This document shows, one piece after another, positions 58,629 to 64,000 of a stretch of DNA of 64,000 nucleotides (its first letter is position 1; each line of letters opens with the position of its first letter). The position numbers and the translations under genes are program-made. The notes beneath the pieces are model-generated. The model was not told the DNA's origin and ran no database searches. It saw only the letters and a list, made by a program, of their open reading frames with translations. This stretch comes from Hungatella hathewayi (GTDB lineage Bacteria; Bacillota; Clostridia; Lachnospirales; Lachnospiraceae). The stretch lies in NCBI GenBank assembly GCA_025149285.1, contig CP102274.1, forward strand, positions 82,001 through 146,000, given 5' to 3'.

Positions 58629-60950
58629 ATGGAAAAAATAGAATTGGGAGAATGGAGCGTGTCAGTGCCCCGGTGGGACCGGGCGTGGCAGCCCCAGATG
58701 GAATCGCTGTTCTGCCAGGGAAACGGGTATCTGGGGGTACGATACGCGGTGGATGAGCCGGTTCCCGGACAGAAACGCGATACGTTTATCGCAGGGACGT
58801 ATGATTCCTGTTTTGGAGAGGTTTCTGAACTTCCGAATCTTCCGGATGTGATGGGAAAGGAGATTACCATTGACGGGGAGCTGCTCCAGCTGAGCGAAAG
58901 AAATCATGAGGATTACTGCGTCATGCTTCATCTGGATAACGGACTGGCAGAAAGGCGCTTTACCTATAAAACGGAACAGGGAAAACGGGTAAAGGTAAAG
59001 ATGGAGCGCTTTGTGTCGTTAAAGAACCGCCACCTGCTGATGCAGAGACTGTCTTTAATTTTGGAGGAACCGGCGGAACTGGAGATCAGGACCGGAATCA
59101 ACGGACAGGTGAGTAACAGCGGAGCCCAGCATTTTACGGAAGGTACGAGGCACTGCATTCCGGGAGAGCGGGAGGAACTGGTATTTCAGGCATGGGATTC
59201 AGGTGTGCGCTTTGCCGCTGCCTGCGCTCCGAGGCTGAGTGCAGGATCATACCGCGCTTCCATCGATATGGACCGGCGCAGGATTGGGACGCTCTACCAG
59301 ATTTTTGCAAAAAAGGGGGAGGAGATCGTACTTGAAAATGCGGCCGCTATTTATACTTCCAGAGATATCGAGTATTGGGACGGTGAAAGCCCTTTTGCAG
59401 ATACACCTTTCAAAGAATCCGCATGTGGGAAATATAAGAGCCCTTCCATAGTGGAAGATGCCAACGCACTGGCGGCCGAAGCCGCCAATGCAGGATTCGG
59501 CTATTCGCTGAACGAGAGCGGCGAGGCGTGGCAAAAATACTGGGACTTACATGATATCCGGATTGACAGCGACGATGTATTCGATTCCTGCGCGGCCAGA
59601 TTTGCCCTTTACCACCTGCGGATCATGACGCCGGTGCATGACGAGCGGATGAATATTGGCGCCAAAGGGCTGTCCGGGGAGGCCTATAAGTGCCATACGT
59701 TCTGGGATACGGAGATGTTTCTTTTCTCTTCCTGGCTGTACACAGAGCCGGAAGTGGCCAGACGGCTGCTCCGTTACCGTTATCTCACGCTGCCGAAGGC
59801 GAAGGAAAAGGTGGCTAAATATGGCTGTGAGGGCGCATTATTTCCATGGGAGAGCGCCTGGATTACAGACGGAGAGGTGACGCCGTCAGAAGGCGCGCCC
59901 GATGTGGTGACGGGAAAGCCGATTCCTATCTATACCGGCATCCAGGAGATCCATGTCAATGCAGATATTGCGTATGCGGTCCACCGGTATTTTGAGGCGA
60001 CAGATGATCAGGCATTCATGGAAGAATGCGGCTTTGAGATGATTCTGGAAACCGCGCTTTATTGGGCTTCCCGCGCAGAGTGGAACGAAGAAAGAAAACA
60101 GTATGATATAAACGGCGTGATCGGGCCGGATGAATACAGCGAGCATGTATCCAATAATGCATACACGAATTATATGGCGTCATGGAATATCCATGAAGCA
60201 CTCCGGATTTTGGAAAGGCTCAGACAGACCGGAAGAGAAGACCTTTTAGCGGCTCTGGAACAAAAGACAGGGGCTGTTACCAGGGAGGAATGGATGCGGG
60301 AACGGGCAGAGAAGCTGACGCTTCCACAACCGGATTCCAGAGGAATTATTCCTCAGGACGAGGCGTTTTTAAGTCTTCCGGAATTGGATTTAACGCCCTT
60401 TCGAAAGGGTGGGAAAAAGATACTGGAGCATTACAATGTAGAACAGCTCTGCGGATATCAGGTGTTAAAACAGGCGGACGTAGTAATGCTGCTGTCCTCA
60501 ATGCCGGATCTGTTTCCTGAGGATATTATTCTTAAAAATTACCAGTACTACGAAGAACGATGTGTACATGATTCCTCCTTAAGCTTTAATGTGCACAGCA
60601 TGGCGGCAGCCCGCCTTGGAATGGAAGAGGAAAGCTTTCGGTTGTTCCGGAAGGCGGCCGAAGTGGATTTAAACAGTGGACTGACCTCGGCAGAGGGAAT
60701 TCATGCGGCGGCGATGGGAGGAATCTGGCAGTGCATCGTTCTGGGCTTTGCCGGCGTATCGGTAAAGGACGGGCGTCTGTCTGTAGAGCCCCATCTGCCG
60801 AAATCCTGGAGGAGCGTGTCATTTTCGTTCGTCTGGAAAGGCGAAAGGATGGAACTGACGGTGGATCATAAGGAGGTGCGGTATGGTAAAACTGGTGGAT
60901 GTAGCAAGGGCCTGCGGTCTGTCGGTGTCACAGACGAGCCGGGCGCTTAA
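58629..60950 (+). CDS. GH65 alpha-glucoside phosphorylase
   Basis: 773-aa inverting phosphorylase of the maltose/kojibiose/trehalose/nigerose phosphorylase family, which makes beta-glucose-1-phosphate. An N-terminal beta-sandwich (Q-G-N-G-Y-L-G-V-R near residue 30) precedes the (alpha/alpha)6 barrel. The general acid is Glu502 in G-P-D-E-Y-S-E-H-V, and F-W-D-T-E and H-S-S-phosphate-site-like segments follow the family order. Substrate linkage cannot be read reliably. With the GH13_31 enzyme it suggests alternative hydrolytic and phosphorolytic use of alpha-glucosides. The last 68 bp overlap the LacI gene. Confidence 0.92.
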   Translation: MEKIELGEWSVSVPRWDRAWQPQMESLFCQGNGYLGVRYAVDEPVPGQKRDTFIAGTYDSCFGEVSELPNLPDVMGKEITIDGELLQLSERNHEDYCVMLHLDNGLAERRFTYKTEQGKRVKVKMERFVSLKNRHLLMQRLSLILEEPAELEIRTGINGQVSNSGAQHFTEGTRHCIPGEREELVFQAWDSGVRFAAACAPRLSAGSYRASIDMDRRRIGTLYQIFAKKGEEIVLENAAAIYTSRDIEYWDGESPFADTPFKESACGKYKSPSIVEDANALAAEAANAGFGYSLNESGEAWQKYWDLHDIRIDSDDVFDSCAARFALYHLRIMTPVHDERMNIGAKGLSGEAYKCHTFWDTEMFLFSSWLYTEPEVARRLLRYRYLTLPKAKEKVAKYGCEGALFPWESAWITDGEVTPSEGAPDVVTGKPIPIYTGIQEIHVNADIAYAVHRYFEATDDQAFMEECGFEMILETALYWASRAEWNEERKQYDINGVIGPDEYSEHVSNNAYTNYMASWNIHEALRILERLRQTGREDLLAALEQKTGAVTREEWMRERAEKLTLPQPDSRGIIPQDEAFLSLPELDLTPFRKGGKKILEHYNVEQLCGYQVLKQADVVMLLSSMPDLFPEDIILKNYQYYEERCVHDSSLSFNVHSMAAARLGMEEESFRLFRKAAEVDLNSGLTSAEGIHAAAMGGIWQCIVLGFAGVSVKDGRLSVEPHLPKSWRSVSFSFVWKGERMELTVDHKEVRYGKTGGCSKGLRSVGVTDEPGA

Positions 60951-61875
60951 CGGAAGGCAGGATGTCAGCGAGGAGACGAAACGGCGCGTGAGTCAGACGG
61001 CCGCGGCCATGGGTTACGTGAAAAATCTCACGGCACAGACACTGTCTGCGAAGACGCCGATGCAGCTGGCGGTGGTGGTAACCGGGGTCAGTGAGCAGAC
61101 GGAGAATTCCTCCTTTTTCTTTGGCATTATGCAGGGAGTGAATTCATTTGCCAATCAGAATGGATATGAGACCGTGGTATATATGATGGAGAAAAGTCCG
61201 GAGTGCTTTGAGACGTACTGCAGGCAGAGGGGCGCGGGCGGAATGATCCTGATGAACGCGGATTACGATGAATCGGCGGTTAAGAAGGTGGCTGAAGGGA
61301 ATTTTCCCTGTGTCTTTATAGATATTCCGTATACAGGGGAGAGAAAGGGATGCGTCATCGTCAACAACGCCTATTACTCGAGACTAGCTGTGGAACACAT
61401 GGTGAAACGGGGCAGAAAACGCATTGCCATGATTACCGGCAGCGGGCATTCCATCGTGGAAAAGGAGCGGGAAGAGGGATATATGCAGGCACTCCGTCAG
61501 GCGGGGCTTACGGTTAAGCCGGAATGGATTGTAAAGGGGGATTTCCGCTATGATATGGCTCATGAGCAGGCGGTCCGGCTCATGGAAAAGGAACCGAAAA
61601 TTGACGGATTCTTTTGCGCCAGCGATTTAATGGCTCTGGGAGTGATCAATGCCCTGCGCGGACAGCATATCAAGATTCCGAAGCAGGTTTCCGTGTTTGG
61701 ATTCGACGGACTGTTAAGCAGTGAGTATGCCAGGCCCAAGCTGTCAACGATACGTCAGAATCAGAAATACAAGGGGTTTCTGGCCGCCAGAATGCTGGCG
61801 GATATTCTGGGAAATGAAGCGTATGAACCGACCGTGGTTGTGCCCTGCGAAGTATGCCTCCGGGAATCGGTATAG
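60883..61875 (+). CDS. LacI-family transcriptional regulator
   Basis: 330 aa. The N-terminal HTH (V-K-L-V-D-V-A-R-A-C-G-L-S-V-S-Q-T-S-R-A-L-N) is followed by a hinge (~48-58) and a periplasmic-binding-protein-like effector core ending C-L-R-E-S-V. AAGGAGGTG before the ATG lies within the GH65 reading frame, so the overlap is real. It is the evident binder of the paired AAACGTTT sites between GH13 and GH65, giving autoregulation and control of both enzymes. The effector is probably the alpha-glucoside or a product. Confidence 0.93.
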   Translation: MVKLVDVARACGLSVSQTSRALNGRQDVSEETKRRVSQTAAAMGYVKNLTAQTLSAKTPMQLAVVVTGVSEQTENSSFFFGIMQGVNSFANQNGYETVVYMMEKSPECFETYCRQRGAGGMILMNADYDESAVKKVAEGNFPCVFIDIPYTGERKGCVIVNNAYYSRLAVEHMVKRGRKRIAMITGSGHSIVEKEREEGYMQALRQAGLTVKPEWIVKGDFRYDMAHEQAVRLMEKEPKIDGFFCASDLMALGVINALRGQHIKIPKQVSVFGFDGLLSSEYARPKLSTIRQNQKYKGFLAARMLADILGNEAYEPTVVVPCEVCLRESV

Positions 61876-61887
61876 AGAGGTGGGAGG

Positions 61888-63669
61888 ATGAACTGGTATA
61901 AACACATTCCGATGCAGAGAAAGATTCTGGCTGCCTGTCTCGTTGTAATCCTGGTTCCATTGACCATACTGGTCAGTCTCATTCTGAGAAGAAGCATGGA
62001 CGAGGAGATTGACAGAAGTACGGTAAATATGACTCAGGCAAACGAGATGATCGATGACAGGCTGGAAACCATTGTGAACCATTTGAAGACCACATCCGCC
62101 ATGTATCTGGTCTATCCGGATATTATACAGTTTGTAAAAAATGATTTTAATATGGACCGGCCGGAATACATTACCACTTTAAGGGAACTGAGAAAAAATG
62201 TAATGTCCGCGAAAATCAATCCCTACGTCTCCAGCATTACCTATTTATCCAACGGGAACAACGCCTACAGCGGTGCCGGATATAATGAGACTTATATGAA
62301 GCGGATTGAAAGCTTTGCCGGGACCATGAAGGCGGAAAAGATAAAAAATATGTTGTCCCCGGTCTATGAGACAGTAATCAACCAGCAGAGTGTGAAGACG
62401 ATCACCTACGGCTTTTCGCTGGTGGATACGTATACGTTTGAACCGGTGGGGGATGCCTTTATCAACCTGGATTTAAAACAGTTCGGGCAGAGTTTCATGG
62501 TCTTTACAGAAGATGGAAGCATGGATACCATGGCGGTGCAGGGGGATTACGTCATTTATCAGGGACCGCGCGTGACGGATGCCATGGCAGCCGGTGTAAG
62601 GCAGGCGCTTTCTGAGAAAAAGGAAGAGTTTGCAGCCAATAAAAACCAGGTGATGGACTTGAGTCTTTCCGGGGAAGACTGGCGGCTGGTGGCTACATAT
62701 AATGAAGCGCTGGATTTAACCATCATCAGTATGGCGGCGGGGCGGGTGCTGAAGCTTCATATGATGCAGGGAATGGCATCCTATATCATCATTGTCGTGA
62801 TTATGACCGCAGTCTTTATCGGCGTCAGTATCCTGTTGAGTGTAAAACTGACGCGGCCTATCCGGGTGCTGGAGGAGGGCATGCATCAGGTAGAAAATGG
62901 GAAACTGGTCCCTATCACGCAGGAGCTGAACCGCCAGGATGATTTGGGCCGACTGATTCACGGTTTTAACAACATGACGGCAAGGCTGAAGGAAAGTATT
63001 TTGAGGGAGTATGAATCAAAAAATTTACAGAAAAAGGCGCAGATCATGATGCTGGAGAGCCAGATTAATCCTCATTTTCTGTATAATACGTTAAATGTGA
63101 TCAATTCCATTGCCATACTGGAGGACGTACCGGAGATATCCGAACTGGCGACCGGGCTGGGGGATATGTTCCGTTATAACATCAGCGGAGGAAGCCTGGT
63201 GACCGTGATGGATGAGATCACGCAGATCGAGCGTTACACCAATATTCAGAAGCTGTGTATGGCAGGACAGATCGAAGCTGTTTTTGATGTCCCGGAAGAG
63301 GTAAGAGGGAAGAAAATCCTTAAGTTCCTGCTTCAGCCGCTGGTTGAGAATTGTTTTGAACACGGTTTTTCCCGGGATAAGAGGGATGGCCGGATTGAGA
63401 TTTCAGCTTCCTCACAGGAAGGTGTCGTAACACTGACGGTAGAGGACAACGGCTCAGGAATGTCGGGAGCCCGGCTTAAGCAGCTGAAGGAAAAGTGCCG
63501 GGAGCAGGGAGCTCTGTGCCTGGATAAAGAAGAGACCGACTCCATCGGACTGCTGAATGTGAATTTTCGTTTGAAGAATTATTATGGAGAAGAGTATGGT
63601 TTGATCCTGGAGAGTGAAGAGGGACGGGGAACAAAGATTACCATCAGGATACCTGAGGGTGAAAAATAG
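61888..63669 (+). CDS. Sensor histidine kinase, YesM type
   Basis: 593 aa: N-terminal membrane helix (~13-33), extracellular dCache-like sensor (~35-290), second helix (~293-314), HAMP (~315-365), His_kinase domain with N-P-H-F-L-Y-N (phospho-His396) and HATPase domain with P-L-V-E-N-C-F-E-H-G, D-N-G-S-G and I-G-L-L-N-V. It begins 12 bp after the LacI gene and may be the last part of the same operon or the start of a new sensory unit with the response regulator that follows. It likely senses an extracellular sugar. Confidence 0.92.
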   Translation: MNWYKHIPMQRKILAACLVVILVPLTILVSLILRRSMDEEIDRSTVNMTQANEMIDDRLETIVNHLKTTSAMYLVYPDIIQFVKNDFNMDRPEYITTLRELRKNVMSAKINPYVSSITYLSNGNNAYSGAGYNETYMKRIESFAGTMKAEKIKNMLSPVYETVINQQSVKTITYGFSLVDTYTFEPVGDAFINLDLKQFGQSFMVFTEDGSMDTMAVQGDYVIYQGPRVTDAMAAGVRQALSEKKEEFAANKNQVMDLSLSGEDWRLVATYNEALDLTIISMAAGRVLKLHMMQGMASYIIIVVIMTAVFIGVSILLSVKLTRPIRVLEEGMHQVENGKLVPITQELNRQDDLGRLIHGFNNMTARLKESILREYESKNLQKKAQIMMLESQINPHFLYNTLNVINSIAILEDVPEISELATGLGDMFRYNISGGSLVTVMDEITQIERYTNIQKLCMAGQIEAVFDVPEEVRGKKILKFLLQPLVENCFEHGFSRDKRDGRIEISASSQEGVVTLTVEDNGSGMSGARLKQLKEKCREQGALCLDKEETDSIGLLNVNFRLKNYYGEEYGLILESEEGRGTKITIRIPEGEK

Positions 63670-63690
63670 TCATAGGAAGCAGGTGAGGTC

Positions 63691-64000
63691 ATGAGGTTTG
63701 CAGTTGCGGATGATGTTCTTTTGGCCAGAAAGGCTGTGGAAAAATTAATACTGGAATGGGACCGGGACAGTACAGTCTGCTGCTCCTGTGACAATGGGGA
63801 TGAGGTTTTAAAGGTTCTGGAAGATCAGAAGGTGGATGTGCTGGTTACGGATATCCGTATGCCGGGACTGAATGGAATCGCCTTATCCGAAGTGGTGCGC
63901 CAGCGTTTTCCATCGGTGGATGTGGTTTTGGTAAGCGGTTACGCTACCTTTGATTACGCCAGGGCCGCCCTTCACAACGGAGTGCGGGATTATCTCTTAA
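63691..64000 (+). CDS. Response regulator (YesN type), cut by window edge
   Basis: Only the first ~103 residues are present, open to the right edge. A receiver domain is clear: the acidic pair A-D-D (D7-D8), the phosphoacceptor D54 in V-T-D-I-R-M-P-G, the S-G-Y switch region and the start of the alpha-4/beta-5 segment (R-D-Y-L-L). AGGTGAGG precedes ATG 63691. It follows the YesM-type kinase by 21 bp and is its partner; an AraC output domain would be expected beyond the window. Confidence 0.88.
   Translation, partial: MRFAVADDVLLARKAVEKLILEWDRDSTVCCSCDNGDEVLKVLEDQKVDVLVTDIRMPGLNGIALSEVVRQRFPSVDVVLVSGYATFDYARAALHNGVRDYLL

Overview
The window reads as a chromosomal segment of a spore-forming, anaerobic, saccharolytic Firmicute of the Clostridia, most like the gut Lachnospiraceae (Clostridium symbiosum, Hungatella or Enterocloster type). 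The reasons are moderate GC content, strong AAGGAGG-type ribosome sites, sigma-A promoters of TTGACA-N17-TATAAT type, the sporulation protein YyaC, a superoxide reductase-like desulfoferrodoxin, many AraC and YesM/YesN regulators, and carbohydrate ABC importers paired with phosphorylases. The assignment to a genus is inference only. I saw no tRNA, rRNA or CRISPR array.

Layout. 1-11.6 kb: galactoside use. A divergent AraC regulator, an ABC importer and a GH112 galactosyl-HexNAc phosphorylase are followed by a GH2 beta-galactosidase, a second AraC regulator and a GPH symporter. 11.7-15.2 kb: small lipoproteins (one frameshifted in its signal peptide), a conserved 88-aa protein and a coiled-coil membrane protein. 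15.4-23.6 kb: one operon with an FAD oxidoreductase, an LplBC-type importer, its binding lipoprotein and a YesN/YesM two-component pair. 23.7-30.6 kb: housekeeping and spore genes (YyaC, LysM protein, DUF5711 protein, transketolase, ROK glucokinase, desulfoferrodoxin). 30.9-34.6 kb: an AraC protein with two DNA-binding domains, a stand-alone cupin protein, an SDR dehydrogenase and another AraC regulator. 34.75-35.04 kb: a large inverted repeat with 68-bp arms. 35-40.6 kb: MATE exporter, PHP phosphatase, CBS-type pyrophosphatase behind a long structured leader, flavin reductase-like protein, shikimate kinase.

40.7-46.8 kb: a CdaR-type regulator followed by a C69/secernin-like hydrolase, a GltS-like symporter, a TauE-like permease and glycerate kinase; this looks like an uncharacterised catabolic module that ends in glycerate. 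47-51.9 kb: a giant secreted phosphoesterase with two complete, nearly identical catalytic modules, choline-binding-type repeats and a Pho-box-like promoter. 51.9-53.8 kb: a group II intron inserted just after that gene's terminator. 53.8-56.2 kb: a YibE/F membrane protein and L-lactate dehydrogenase, the latter behind a leader with terminator and antiterminator pairings. 56.7-64 kb: an alpha-glucoside locus (GH13_31 and GH65 divergently transcribed, LacI regulator with two operator-like sites) followed by a YesM-type kinase and a truncated response regulator.

How the parts work together. Three sugar loci rely on phosphorolysis or intracellular hydrolysis, and feed galactose-1-P, glucose-1-P and glucose to transketolase, glucokinase and lactate dehydrogenase. 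The regulators sit beside their targets and use divergent or shared promoters. The best candidates for undescribed biology are the CdaR/C69/GltS/TauE/glycerate kinase module, the ldh leader attenuator, the pyrophosphatase leader RNA, the double-HTH AraC plus separate cupin pair, the duplicated phosphoesterase with its Pho-box-like element, and the FAD oxidoreductase-importer-YesMN operon.
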